Source of the DNA: Simmondsia chinensis
Taxonomy: Eukaryota; Streptophyta; Magnoliopsida; Caryophyllales; Simmondsiaceae
DNA: 64,000 bases
Assembly: GCA_018398585.1 (NCBI GenBank)
Contig: JAGTTD010000013.1
Coordinates: forward strand, 12,065,237 to 12,129,236
Direction of reading: 5' to 3'
The position numbers and the translations under genes are program-made. This document shows positions 1-10,993 of this stretch, piece by piece (position 1 is the stretch's first letter; every line of letters begins with the position of its first letter). The notes below the pieces were generated by a model. It was given only the letters and a program-made list of their open reading frames with translations. It was not told the DNA's origin and made no database searches.

Positions 1-1989
1 TCCTGGATCTCTACACTTAGGTTGGATGCCTGACATTAAGATGCTGCTCACTTTTTCAGTGAGTTGGACCTTCCTAGGGACATGAGCTTGCGCTCGCTTC
101 TTTCTAGCACATAGGCCCTTAAGAAGTTTAGCATACATGGGGACGTGTTTAATGGCATCAATCAATAGTAGGTTAATCTTGACGTCCTTAAAAAAGTTCA
201 TTAACTCATCTCTCTTCGGGTCGTCCTTCCCTTTCGGTCCTAACAGGGCCATAGGAAAAGGAACAATTGGTTCGGGAGGTGAGCCCAGTGAAGGTGTGGG
301 CACTCCATCCTTATCAGCAATAGGGTTTGGAGTCCCATCCTCCCGCTCAACTTCTATCTCTACTTCTGTTAAATCATCCTCACCCGTGGCTGAGACAACC
401 TTAGCTTGCTCATGAGTGACCTGGCTAAGGTTAGTATTAGTTGATCCCCTGGGATTAGTGAGAGGTAGGGAGGATAACCTCCCTTCCTCTCTCCTGTTCA
501 TGGCCTGAGCTAACTGTTCTAGTTGGTTCTCTAACTTAGAAATCAACTGTGAATGAGAGTGGATCAACTGTTGGTTTTCCTGCATAAAGTGGAGCATACG
601 TTCCTCAAACTGAGAAGTGTAGCTCAGTGGTTGGGGTGGTGGATTAGCATTAGGAACTGGAGGGTGAGAAGAAGAGCCATACCTTTGCTCTCCGTGGAAA
701 CCAGGAGGGTGTGCCTTACCTGTAAATCCTGGTGCTGGTTGTCTCATGGCTGGGTTCTGATTTGTGTTCTTCTTCCATGAGAAATTGGGATGGCTGCGCC
801 ACCCTAGATTATAGGTCTGCGAGTACGGATTGTTGTTCCTCGAGTACTCCTGCGCTGCATAAGCATGGTCCTGCACATACTCGGGAAACTGTGACGCATA
901 TAAACACTCAAAAACAGAATGATCATCTCTTGAACAAATACTTCACAGAGTAATACCCTCAGATGATGATTTGGCTGCATTAACTGGATGCACATTAGTG
1001 GGATTTGCATTTAAACTCATCATCTTATCCATCTTTCTGCTAAGTGCATCTAGTCTTAAATTAACATCATCTTGGGGTGCTACCTCGTAAACACCACGCG
1101 TGTTTCTCCTAACCACCCTCGCAGAAGAGGCTTGGTCGAGGGAATGTTCATTAAGGCGCTTGAAAAGCATCCAGGCCTCGTCCTTGCCTTGCTGGTTAAA
1201 TGCTCCCCCGCATAAAGCATTTACCATTTGCTTGTTTGACGCACTGAGACCATCATAGAAGTTTTGGACAAGAGCCCACTTGGGGGACCCATGGTGGGGA
1301 CAGCTTATAAGAAGTTCCTTGAACCTATCCCAACACTCGTGAAACTGCTCCTTGTCTTTTTGTTCAAAACTGTTTATAGCGAGCCTAATAGCCATCTTTT
1401 TGGCTTTAGGGAAAAACTTGACCAGGAAGCCCTGTTAAAGGTCATTCCAAGTGGTGATTTCAACCCGGGGTAGGGACTGAAACCACCTAGTAGCCACGTC
1501 TTTTAACGAGAATAGAAAAAGACGTAGTCTAACCGCATCATTTGAGACACCTTGATAATGACAGGTTTCACATATTTCGAGGAATGCGTCAAGGTGCTCG
1601 TATGGGCTCTCAATTGGCTTCCCATAAGATGTGGGAAGCATGTTGATAATCCCAGGCTTAAGTTCGAAGTTGGCATTACCCATAGCAGGTAACGCAACTT
1701 CGGCAGGCGCAACATACGTTTGGGGAATGAAGTGATCCCCAATCGTATGTGGTTCGTTATTAGCCATGGTTCGTTGTGTACTCTCTCTCGCTTCTAATCC
1801 CCTCATGGTAGACAAAGTCAGCTCAATTTCGGGGATGTACAGTAACAATTCAGGATCGAGCGAACGCCTATCGTGCATGTAATATCGAAGCTGGGATGGA
1901 TCCACGCTGACCTCGACTAATGACTCAAGCAAAAGAAAAATAACTATAAAAAATAACTCAAAGCAATAAACAAAGAGCAAACAAAACAA
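1..1989 (-). pseudogene. Athila-type Ty3 retrotransposon gag, start of protease (broken by two stops)
   Basis: Gag polyprotein of a Ty3-type LTR element, read from 1989 down to the left window edge. It begins 38 bp inside the tRNA-Asp PBS. The retrotransposon gag domain is visible in the first 250 or so codons (NFELKPGIINMLP, then a TRWFQSLP stretch). A CCHC knuckle (CX2CX4HX4C, SRDDHSVFEC) lies near 934-905, followed by the YSQTYNLGWRSHPNF linker typical of Athila gag. The reading ends in the QLTEKVSSIL / PKCRDPG stretch that precedes the aspartic protease. All of this lies in one frame, broken only by TAA at 1437-1435 and TGA at 945-943. Gag packages element RNA in cytoplasmic particles; this copy is inactive as it stands. 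Protease, RT and integrase would lie left of the window. Confidence 0.85.
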
Positions 1990-2026
1990 AGTTCGTTAAT
2001 CTTAAATTCCAACTTAGCAAACCGAT

Positions 2027-2044
2027 TCCCCGGCAATGGCGCCA
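2027..2044 (-). other. Primer binding site, tRNA-Asp type
   Basis: On the minus strand this reads TGGCGCCATTGCCGGGGA, the tRNA-Asp primer binding site common in Athila/Tat elements, with one probable change in the middle. It lies 6 bp inside the LTR end at 2051 and fixes the minus-strand orientation of the element. Confidence 0.85.
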
Positions 2045-3032
2045 AAAACTTGATGTGATTTTAAAGTGTGTTCTAAAACCATCTACTCGCAAGTGTGCGA
2101 GATCGTCGTAGCTTTGTCGGGTATACGGATCGTATCCACAGGGAATTGTGTTAAGTTGGACTTACTGATTAATGAGCGGTCTGAATTTTTGGGTTTTTTT
2201 TTGTTGTTTGAATAAATTGTTAGCTAGATTAATGAAATTGAATATAAAGCGAATGCGAAAATTCAATTGAGGTTAGTTTAGGGAGTGAATTTAGGGTAAC
2301 TTAACACGTATCCCGTCATTATATTTTACTTAGGACGATGATTTTAAGGACTTAGGCTACAAGCTCTAAGCCTGGGTTAATATATAAATTATGGCTTAGG
2401 GTAATGAACTTGCTTAAAGGCATAACCTATCTTAGCACCCTAGAAGTAGCATATGTTATCTTATTAGCACTACTTAATTCCTTTGTTACTCCTAATTCAA
2501 TATTAACTTATATAAAAGATTGGGTTCAGGGTTGGGTACAACCTCAACCCTGACCACACGTAAATTCCTATTATGTTATGGTCTAGGCTACAAGCACAAG
2601 ACTAATCGCTGCAAAGTTGGAGACCTAGTCATGGCTACAAGCACACATACAAAACATCCAACAATCATGAAGAACTCCCCATAGAGGTGCGAATATAACA
2701 TAACTAAACCAATAATCAAAAGTATAATATAAATCTGGGATACAGGCGGCTACCCGCCTTTCATTTCTAAACTAAGAAAGTTTACTCCTCCATGAGAGTT
2801 TTACACATCCTTAAACTTAAAGAAAAGAAGATACTATGCGTAAAATAAACAAAAGAATAAACTCCTTCAATCTTTGTGTCGATGCTAATCCAAGCCTGAA
2901 TTCTCCCAGTATTCCAACCACTTGCGCTTCAGCTTTTGAGAACCTGTAGATCTTGTAGCGGCTTCGAGTTTGAGAGAAAGAGGAGGACGTGCAGCCAAGA
3001 AAAAGTGTGCCAAAGGCTGACCTCCCCTTCTC

Positions 3033-3040
3033 TATTTATA
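3033..3040 (-). promoter_or_regulatory. LTR TATA box
   Basis: The minus strand reads CCTATAAATAGAGAAGG, a strong plant TATA context, within the LTR and upstream of gag. It is the likely promoter of the Athila-type element. Confidence 0.65.
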
Positions 3041-3062
3041 GGCACAGGAGCAGTTAGGGTTC

Positions 3063-3193
3063 CCGATCGATCGGCTAAAAGTGCCGATTGATCAGTGAGC
3101 TCACTCAAAGCTCCCCGACCGATCGGTGCTTTTGGCCAATCAATCGGCAGGCTCTCGGTTAGTTTCTCTAATCTGAAGCTGCTGATCGATCGG
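3063..3193. promoter_or_regulatory. Five CCGATCGATCGG-like palindromes upstream of the LTR TATA box
   Basis: Twelve-mers at 3063-3074 (perfect palindrome CCGATCGATCGG), 3084-3095, 3115-3126, 3136-3147 and 3182-3193 each match the palindrome at 8 or more positions. Start-to-start spacing is 21, 31, 21 and 46 bp. On the element's strand they lie about 25-155 bp upstream of the TATA box, as expected for an enhancer array. Function is inferred. Confidence 0.45.
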
Positions 3194-3499
3194 TTCTCCG
3201 ATCCCCCCTTTTCTCGATTAAGCACCGAAGCGCTAAGAGATGTACTCGGTTCACCAAATTATGATCCGATGGGTCTTTCTTTTGCACAAGTGGTTGGGTT
3301 TCTCCAATTAGTCTTCAAATATACCTCAATAATGCTTGATTTTGCCAGAATTTTTCTTTCGTCCTCTTTGATGTGTTCCACATGAAAATGTACCTAAATA
3401 ACAACCAAACCCACATATGGAGGCCGAATATATGACAGAAATGGGAAATAAAATATGTAAAATTACGCACATCACCCAAATAGAAGGGTAAGCTTAAAC

Positions 3500-3860
3500 C
3501 TTGACCACCTGTTTGGCAACGGGGTAAAGAGTGGTAAAGGGGAGTAAGGGTAAATGGGGGTAATTTTTGACCCTTATTTGGCAACCTTATTCGAGGGTAC
3601 CCTTCTTTACCCCTAATTTCTTTAACTCCCAAATTGGGGGTAAAGGTGGGTAAGGGTAATATTTAAAAATTTGTGGGCACTTTTACCCTTATTTTAACTA
3701 TAACTCTCTTTACTCTTACCCCTTTACCCAATTACCAAACAAGGGTAACTCATTTACCCACCTTTATCCTTACCCCTCTTAATTTGACATATCTAAACAA
3801 AAATAGGATATATCTTACCCTCCCCTGTTTAACCCTCTTTACCCTCCCCATTTTTATCTC
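3500..3860. repeat. GGGTAA/TTACCC-rich inverted-repeat element (MITE-like)
   Basis: The left part is rich in GGGGTAAAG and GGGTAA on the plus strand. The right part is rich in the complement (CTTTACCC, TTACCCCT). Motifs such as GTTTGGCAAC on the left pair with TTACCAAAC on the right. It can fold into a long imperfect hairpin. No long coding frame or transposase is seen. Likely a MITE-like or fold-back element just outside the Athila LTR; the edges are approximate. Confidence 0.4.
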
Positions 3861-3880
3861 TTTTTATCCAATTTTTAAAT

Positions 3881-4185
3881 AAGGTATAAATCAGCAGGTG
3901 AAGTTGACCCTTAAATTATGTGAAGTGACCGGTAAGTTAGGCTACTAATTAACTGTCATTATAATAAATATAAATTGGTTGATTAAGCAAATGTAAAAGA
4001 TGCGAATAAGAGTATGGGTAAGATCGAAGCCGCATTTAATACGAGTCCCAAGACACTCCATAAAACAATAACAAAGAGCATTTTGACGTGTCGAATTGAG
4101 TATTTATTACTGAAAATGAGACAAGGCAACCTCTTTTCTTTTAATTTTATCAAACATAGGTTTTGTTAGGTTGTCCAAGAATTAA
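3881..4185. other. AT-rich intergenic sequence
   Basis: I see no gene, RNA gene or repeat structure here. The stretch separates two inverted-repeat elements. Confidence 0.5.
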
Positions 4186-4653
4186 ATTTAGGATAAATTA
4201 TAAAAAATTCTCTTATCTTTTGCTTTAAAAATAAAAAAATTTTCTTACAAATAAAAGCACTCACAAAACCCTCTCACTTTTAAAAATTTATTACTTAACC
4301 CCTATGTAACTTATTTTTAGCTATTTTGTCCATAATGTTTAATTTTATTTTTAGAAAAATATTTTATATTATTAGACAAAAATTAAATATTTTATGTTTT
4401 TAACAAAAAAATTAAGAAAATTTTCTATATTTATAAAAATATAATTATTTTAAAATTTTCAGGAAAAAATATTATGGGATAAAATATAATTTTCTTTTGG
4501 TTGAAGGGCAAAATGGTCAAAAAAATTTATTTGGGGGCAAAGTGAAAAATTTTTAAAAGTTAGGGGATTTAGTAAGTGGTTTTATTTGTGGGGAGGATTT
4601 TTTGTTATTGAAGCAAAAGTCAGTGGAGTTTTCTATAATTTACCCTTAAATTT
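4186..4653. repeat. Fold-back / MITE element, ~470 bp
   Basis: The left arm starts TTTAGGATAAATTATAAAA and the reverse complement of the right end reads TTTAAGGGTAAATTATAGAAA. The arms stay similar inward for more than 100 bp (CTTTTGCTT, ACAAATAAAA, CTTTTAAAAATTT on both). The centre is AT-rich and non-coding. A non-autonomous inverted-repeat element is the best reading; the family is not identified. Confidence 0.55.
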
Positions 4654-5319
4654 ATATGACTTTTGTATTTTTCATGAATTCAGCTCTTATGTCAACTTTT
4701 CTAGAAGTGGCTATAAAGTATTTGGTTGCTAAACTGGAAATAAAACTTACTTACAGGCTACTCCAAAACAAAAGACTTAAAACTTACCCAGGAGGGCAAA
4801 GTAAGTTACTTCTTACGTTTTCAAAAAATTGAAAATTGCTAATAAATTTCTACTTCATGTATTCTGCCAGCTCCATGGCAACGAAACAAGAAGCAAATCC
4901 CTACATCTCATGAATTCATATGCCTAATTCCGATAACCTAACAAGGCCATAGTTTTTATCAATAGTTTATATTAGGAAACACAATTAAAAAGGCATTGAA
5001 CGATATCCCAAAATTTTTTTGGTATTTAACTTTTTAACAGTAAAAATAAAAGCATTAAACATCCCTATAGAAATTAAATTGAAATTGAAAAGCCATATAA
5101 GAATTAACTTAGAATTTTACAATTGAGGAGAATTAATTTATTGATACAAATGTCAACGTTCGGGACACGTCAGTGCCTCAGGACATGTCACCTTTGTAAT
5201 TTCCCTTTCCCAGTTTTGCTCTATGTAAAAGCCATGTATACCATGACAGAATGAAACGCCTAGCTATTAGAAAAACTTCATTAAAACCAGTTAGATGTAA
5301 ATTAGGTGGAGTTGTAGAA
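4654..5319. other. AT-rich intergenic sequence
   Basis: No coding frame with recognisable similarity and no repeat structure was seen here. Confidence 0.4.
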
Positions 5320-5397
5320 AGTTGGTACTGATGATAACCTAGCAGATATGTGTACAAAAATTATCCCTTTGAAAAAGTTTGCCAAACACATAACTTA
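5320..5397 (+). pseudogene. Ty1/copia RNase H C-terminus fragment
   Basis: A 25-codon frame reads GTDDNLADMCTKIIPLKKF before a TAG stop. This matches the D-N-x-A-D-x-x-T-K ending of copia RNase H domains. It is an isolated relic, with no LTR or further pol sequence attached. Confidence 0.65.
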
Positions 5398-5551
5398 GTT
5401 AATTGGAGAGGATAAAACGTTGCGTTTAATCATTCTGAACTAACGGCGTCAATCATGTAAATAAGAGCAAAACTGCGGGCTTTACCCTTCTAATTTTGAT
5501 AATTTGGGCATTTGAGACAATGTCCCATTTACCCTTAACCGTTTGAACTAA

Positions 5552-6000
5552 TTGCTTACTCGTGCCACTGCCCACACCGTTTCACTTGCCCCACCTTTGA
5601 GTGACACGTGTCTCTCATCCGATGGCTACTTAAAGACGCGTTTCATCTTCTCCTTCACCCGATCTTTGTTTCTTTTAGGAAATCTGGGCCATTCGTTCAA
5701 CATTAACCAACGACAGAGATTGAGAGATTGGAGGGTGACAAGGATTAGAGGTCGCGAGGTATATAAGAGGGTGCGTTAGAGAGAGACAACATGCTATAAT
5801 CCATGTTTTGAGTTCTCTTTCTCTCTCTCTTCATTTTCCCTCTTTTTTCTCCAAAGCAATCTGTGAAACCCTAACCCTGAATTTTCTCTGGCTCATCCAT
5901 GACGATTTAGAGGATTTGGCGAGATTATTTTGTAGATTAGGGTTTGGTTTAAGGTTTTTGTCTTAGAAGCTTGGGCTTTCATATATGCAATTTGTATATG
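5552..6000 (+). promoter_or_regulatory. Promoter / 5' leader-like region of an unidentified gene
   Basis: A CACGTG G-box (in TGACACGTGTCTC) is followed by TATA-like ATATAAGAGG near 5760. Then comes a pyrimidine tract (CTCTTTCTCTCTCTC), a GAAACCCTAACCCT telo-box-like motif and, further on, TTAGGGTTTGG. This order resembles plant housekeeping promoters and leaders. A 75-codon frame at 5552-5779 has no recognisable similarity. No following exon was found; a copia relic begins near 6440, so this may be an orphaned promoter. Confidence 0.35.
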
Positions 6001-6439
6001 CATTATAAATTTGGCTTGTAATTGTAATAATATCTAACATAGTGCATAAACCCCTCTAATAGTAGGGAACCATGACTAAGACCATCTTTTTGGGGTTTGA
6101 ATTATGAAATCTGGTGTCTTGTTCTTTAGCATTCTTTATTTGTTCTTATGTTGTATCCCTTTTTTATGGGGCTTTCAAGTTGTAAATTTGCTTTAACAAA
6201 AGTCATTTCTAATGATAACATCAACAATAGCCCATTCTCAAGTCACCGCTCCCTTCGGCGAAATGCAATATAGCATGTCCTCTTTCACATTTTATGTCTA
6301 ATGCATGATTTTTGTTACTCACTCGGCTTTTCTTGGGGTCATCACTTCTCATGATGAGCCAACGACATTTTCTCAATCTATTTAATTTTCCCATTGAAGG
6401 GTTGCAATGAAGATGGAATTTGAGGGCCTTGAGCAAAAC

Positions 6440-7890
6440 CGTACATGGACTTCGGAATATTTACCACTTGGAAGAAAGATATAGAATTGAAGCGAATGTA
6501 CGAGATAAAATTCAAGTAAAATGGATCGATTGAACATTATAAGGCACATTTAGTCACAAACGGGTACACTCAAATTGAAGGTATAGCTTATTCTGATACC
6601 TTTTCTCATGTGGCTAAACTGGTAATTGCTTCATGTATGCTTGAGTTGGGCGCTGCTCGTACTTGGGTTGTCCATTAGTTGGACTTTATAATGCTTTTCT
6701 TCATTAAGACCTCAATGCAGAAGTTTACATGAAGATTCTCTAAGGTTTTGATTGACATCATAGAGGCTCAGTATGTTTGCTCAAGAAATCTCTTTATGAG
6801 GATAAATAAGCCTCTCATAACTGGGATAAGAAATTCACAATGACTTTAAAACCGATGGGTTATAAACTATCTAAATCAAATTACTCATTGTTTAAATATT
6901 CTCAAGGACCATTTTATTTAGTTGTTTTAATATGTAAGTCGATGATGTTATGATAAAGGGAAATAGTGTTCAAAGTATTAAGTCCTAAAACTCATCTTAA
7001 TCAAGAGGTTTGGATTAAAGATCTCATCCCGGTCAATTATTTTCCAGAAATCAAAGTTGCATGATCTTGGATTATATTAAATCAATGAAATAATGTTCTA
7101 GATATTTTAAGTGAGACCGAGATGCTAGTTGCTAAGCCTATTTTAACTCCAATAGTTCAAAACCGTCATCTTATGAATAATTTAGGTTGACCCAGTTGAA
7201 AATCTAGGACACAAGCAGGGCGACCATTATATTAGACAATCACTATAAGTTATGTCATTCATCATATATTAAACCTGTACATGCATGATCCTCAAGAACC
7301 CCATCTCGGGGTGGTGGTGTCGGTGTTATAGTATTTGAAGAATGCACCCACATGAGGTATTTTACTTCCTTCTAATTGCAATTTTCAGTTACAAGCCTAT
7401 TGTGATGCCGACTTGGCAGGATGTCCTACTACTTGTCGTTTTACTTTTGGCTTCGTTGTGTTTCTCTGTGAGGCGCCCATGTCTTGGTAGTCTAAGAAGC
7501 AATCGGTTGTTACTTGGTTTTTAGCCGAGGTCGAGTATCAGTCTGACTATTGTGACTAATGCAATGGTCTAGCTACATAGGTTACTTGTTGATTTTGGGG
7601 TTTTGATTGATCAAGCAACTTTTTTACTTTATGATAATCAATTTGTAATAATCAAGTAGCTCTTCTTATTGCATCTAATTGGGTATGTTGTGATCGAAAA
7701 AACCACATTGACATAAACTATTATTTTGTTTGTAGACACCTTTCAGCAAAAGAAATTGCCACGTCCTCGGTTCACTTTACGAATTAGTTAGTTGATCTCT
7801 TCACTAATACGCTTAGTATTCCAACCTTCTCTATGTTACTTGCCCAATTAGGCATTATCAATTTTCACGTTTTGACTTTAGGGGAAGTGT
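6440..7890 (+). pseudogene. Degenerate Ty1/copia pol (RT-RNase H) with 3' PPT
   Basis: Pieces in changing frames resemble copia pol in order: RT start (YKAHLVTNGYTQ near 6535-6575), the LDF...AF and VYMK region (6690-6735), VCLLKKSLYE near 6775, NWDKKFTMTLKPMGYKLSKS near 6820-6875, then RNase H (CDADLAGCPTT near 7400, SKKQSVVTW near 7490). Next is the DLFTNTLSIPTFSMLLAQLG end near 7790-7855. A purine tract AGGGGAAGTGT (7881) follows, as expected for a polypurine tract. Many stops and frameshifts make it inactive. Gag, integrase and LTRs were not recognised. Confidence 0.75.
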
Positions 7891-8421
7891 TTCAATATGT
7901 CAATATTTTTCATTTTATATTTTGTATTTGATTATATATTTTGTGTTTGATTTCTAGTAATTAGGGATAGAGTGTAATATTTAGTGCGGTGATTATTATG
8001 TATTTAGCTTTATTAATTAAGATGAATTTGGAGTAGCATTAAAAGCCATAGCGAAGCTTTACATTCTTGCTCTGAAATAGCCACAACCATCAACGGTGTC
8101 TTGAATTGGCCATGAATTATACTTAGAATCCCAAATGATTTTCGCGATGTAGGCACGTGCTATAAATAGCTACGTAATATAATAAATCATCAAGTTTTCA
8201 TCTTCTATAACTTACATTATTTTTAAACGAGTTCAAATTTAAGAATTATGGCTATTTTGTCGGGCTTTTCTTTAATGCATAGACAGCATCGGTGCCAAAA
8301 CTGCATTTGAATTGGACGAGTTGAGTTTAATAACAAAATTTTAAAGCAAAATTATACCATATAAAAGATAAATCAACATAACATAACATATATATTTCTT
8401 TTTGGCTAATGAGAAACCTAG
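7891..8421. other. Short intergenic stretch or copia LTR remnant
   Basis: This AT-rich stretch directly follows the copia polypurine tract, so part of it may be the old 3' LTR. No second copy is available for comparison and no gene is seen. Confidence 0.35.
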
Positions 8422-8629
8422 TGTCATGGCCCGAGGTGGCTCGGGTTATGACTTAGAATGAAAGAGAGTTTGGGAGAGAGAATTGAGAAAGAGATAAGAA
8501 AGAGAAGAGAATTAGAGGGAGAGTAGAGAGAATAGAAGGAAGTAAAGGAGATTGAGATTGTATATTATCATTTGAATGAATCATTATAAGTGATTGATCA
8601 AGCTACTTATACTAGCTAAGTAAGAGGTG
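8422..8629 (-). repeat. LTR A, left part (split by chromovirus)
   Basis: Begins TGTCATGGCCCGAGGTGG and runs colinear with LTRs B and C up to CTAAGTAAGAGGTG, where the chromovirus begins. The remainder resumes at 14887. Confidence 0.9.
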
Positions 8630-9366
8630 TGTCACGGGACGGTTTTTGACACCCTTGTCAAGCCCGTGCGCCACTTAACTTCACTCCGAAAGTACCTCGC
8701 TAAGTTAGGCTCCTCGTTAACCCGAAGGTTGTGTTTATGCGGAATAAAGGCAAAAGAGTGTTTTGGAACAAAGGAAATAGAGTCACAATAACAATGTAAG
8801 TACACGTTCAAAGGGACAATGAGATTGGATTAATTTGGGTGAGTTTTGACACCCTTGGCAATTGCCATTCCTTATTATTTATACTTAATGATATTTACAA
8901 TATGCATGAACCGTGTGTATTTCCCAAGGGGCACGGTTCATTACCTAGGAGACATGAATATTAAATAGGTACATGAATCTAGTCTAAATACATGAAATGT
9001 TAAAGGGACAAAATCGGGTGCACTCCCCTTGGGCTTAGCGTGTCAAGAGGACCGTGTAAATGGTCCAAGAGACATGCCTCAACAGCAAGGGACGCGACCT
9101 TTGGGAAGGACATGGGCGCCCGTGTCTGGGCCTGCGCCTGGGCGCGCTGGGACGCGACCCTGACACTGCCTGGACCGTGTCTGGGCCGTGTCTGGGGCGT
9201 GTCAAGGCCCTTTGGATGCGACCCTTCGTGTCAAGCGACATGTCCTCCCGTTTACATACACGCATCAAGTAAATTAAGGAAAAATAAGGAAGGCCTAGTA
9301 CTTCCTAGGTCCTTCTAGTACATTATTAAAAATAAAAAAGTACTATAATATTAGCGGTCCGTGACA
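8630..9366 (-). repeat. Chromovirus 3' LTR (left copy)
   Basis: TGTCACGGG...GTCCGTGACA, 737 bp, matching the right copy nearly throughout. A GC-rich core (9040-9250) with repeats of CGTGTCTGGGC lies inside an otherwise AT-rich LTR. Confidence 0.92.
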
Positions 9367-9380
9367 CTCTCCCCCACCTG
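9367..9380 (-). other. Chromovirus polypurine tract
   Basis: On the minus strand CAGGTGGGGGAGAG abuts the 3' LTR, the expected site of plus-strand priming. Confidence 0.7.
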
Positions 9381-9397
9381 AGTCGTTGACGTCCTCG

Positions 9398-10141
9398 TCA
9401 ATGCCCGGTAGTCTTGAATGTCTCGATCATCTTCTTGAATTGCCATAAGTCCTCCTCCTTTTCCCAAGTAGCTTCATTCTCAGGAAGATCTTTCCAACGA
9501 ACCAAGTACTCAGTATACTTTGGCACTCCCCTACGTCCCACGATCCGGTCGGCAAGAATCTCGGTTGCCTCCTTGTCAAAGGATGGGATCACGGTTGTAG
9601 GAGCTCGACTCGACTTACTCCGACTTGGGTCTTGATCATCCTTATGGTACGGTTTTAGCATGCTTACATGGAAAACAGGATGGATCTTCATCTTAGGCGG
9701 TAGTTCAACTCGATAGGACACTTTCCCAACTTTTGCAAGAATTGGGTAAGGTCCCTCATATCTTCGGATTAGGCCCTTGTGAACCTTGCGTAGGGCCTTG
9801 AACTGCTGTGGCAGGAGCTTTACCATCATCAAATCCCCAACTTGGAACTCTAGGAACCTCCTCTTCTTGTCAGCCCCCTTCTTCATCTTGTGCGCTGCCT
9901 TGTCGAGGTGGGTCTTGGCAATGTCAAGTCTTTCATTCCACCCTTTCGCAGCCTGGTATGCAGCGGGGCTGCTCCCTGTGTAACCGGTTGCAACAGCTTG
10001 CGGTGTCAAGGGTTGTTGCCCCATAACGAGCTCAAAAGGACTATGGCCCGTTGACTCGCTCTTGTGTAAGTTGTAAGAAAATTGGGCAATGTCAATCAAC
10101 GTTGCCCAATCTCTTTGGTTGGCCCCCACGTAGTGTCTCAA
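9398..10141 (-). pseudogene. Chromovirus integrase C-part and chromodomain
   Basis: This 247-codon open stretch covers the end of the integrase catalytic core (RDWATLIDIAQFSYN), the GPY/F-like C-terminal domain (GLIRRYEGPYPI, YRVELPP, HPVFHVSMLKPY) and a C-terminal chromodomain (EILADRIVGRR, YLVRWKDLPENEATWE). In chromoviruses the chromodomain is thought to steer integration to marked chromatin. The stretch is in the same polyprotein as the upstream part but is cut off by an in-frame TGA just before it (about 10158). Confidence 0.9.
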
Positions 10142-10993
10142 ATATAACTCAAGTCAAGCATTCACCCGTTCAGTTTGCCCATCGGTTTGTGGATGAAAGC
10201 TTGTAGAGTAGTGGAGGTTCGAACCCATCAACCTGAACAGTTCGGCCCAGAACTTGCCCGTGAATCTTGGATCTCGATCACTTATGATGCTCCACGGAAG
10301 TCCCTAATACTTAACAACGTGCTTGAGGAACAACTGTGCAGCTTTGGTTGCGGTACAGTCCTTAGGCGCGGGAATGAACGTCCCATATTTAGAGAGTCGA
10401 TCAACCACAACCATGATTGATCCACATCCTTCTGATCTCGGTAAGGCGGAGATAAAATCCATAGAAACACTTTCCCATGGGTGGTTCGGTACGGGCAGAG
10501 GCTCCAGCAGGCCCGCGGCAGTCTTGTGCTCAACCTTGTCTTGTTGGCACACAAGACATATCTTGACAAAGGCTTCTACATCATCTATCATGTGCGGCCA
10601 GTAGTACGCTGCCTCGGTCAGTGCTACGGTCCTCTCGATTCCCGGATGCCCGGCCCATTGTGAGTCATGACACTCCTTCATGAGTTCACGCCTCAAGTTC
10701 TCCCACTTCGGCACAAACACTCGGTTCCCAATAGTGAACAACAGCCCATTTTCAGCCCAAAACCTGAGTGTCCGACCTTCTGTAGCAAGCTTCAACATGT
10801 GTTGTGCAAACGTGTCATGCGCCATGCCAGCCCGGACCCTGTCCAGGATGTCACCGTGAACCATGCTAACACTAGCAAGGCTTGTCTTGCGGCTAAGTGC
10901 ATCAGCGGCAACATTTGCGGTACCCGGTTTGTACTCCAAAGCATAGTCAAATTCAGCGAGGAAATCTTGCCATCTTGCTTGCTTCGGACTCAA
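10142..10993 (-). pseudogene. Chromovirus RNase H end and integrase N-part
   Basis: It starts in the RNase H tail (SPKQARWQDFLAEFDY, ADALSR). The HHCC zinc-binding region follows (CHDSQWAGHPG ... CLVCQQDK), then the first catalytic Asp (VSMDFISALP). The frame stops at a TAG near 10305. Beyond it, still in frame, are the second Asp region (IISDRDPRF) and the catalytic Glu region (DGQTERVN), up to the TGA near 10158. Two nonsense codons therefore lie inside integrase. Confidence 0.9.

Larger units (their letters stand above)
2051..3474 (-). repeat. 5' LTR of the Athila-type element
   Basis: On the plus strand it starts TGATGTG (2051-2057) and ends CACATCA (3468-3474), a perfect 7-bp inverted terminal repeat, giving a 1424-bp LTR. 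The PBS abuts one end. A TATA box and a cluster of palindromes are visible inside. The second LTR lies outside the window, so the 5-bp target duplication (candidate 3475-3479, CCCAA) cannot be tested. Confidence 0.75.

Noticed and set aside
9035..9318. Overlapping frames in the chromovirus LTR, repeated at 14556-14793
   Set aside because: They lie in the GC-rich LTR core and are duplicated only because the LTR is duplicated; no protein similarity seen.
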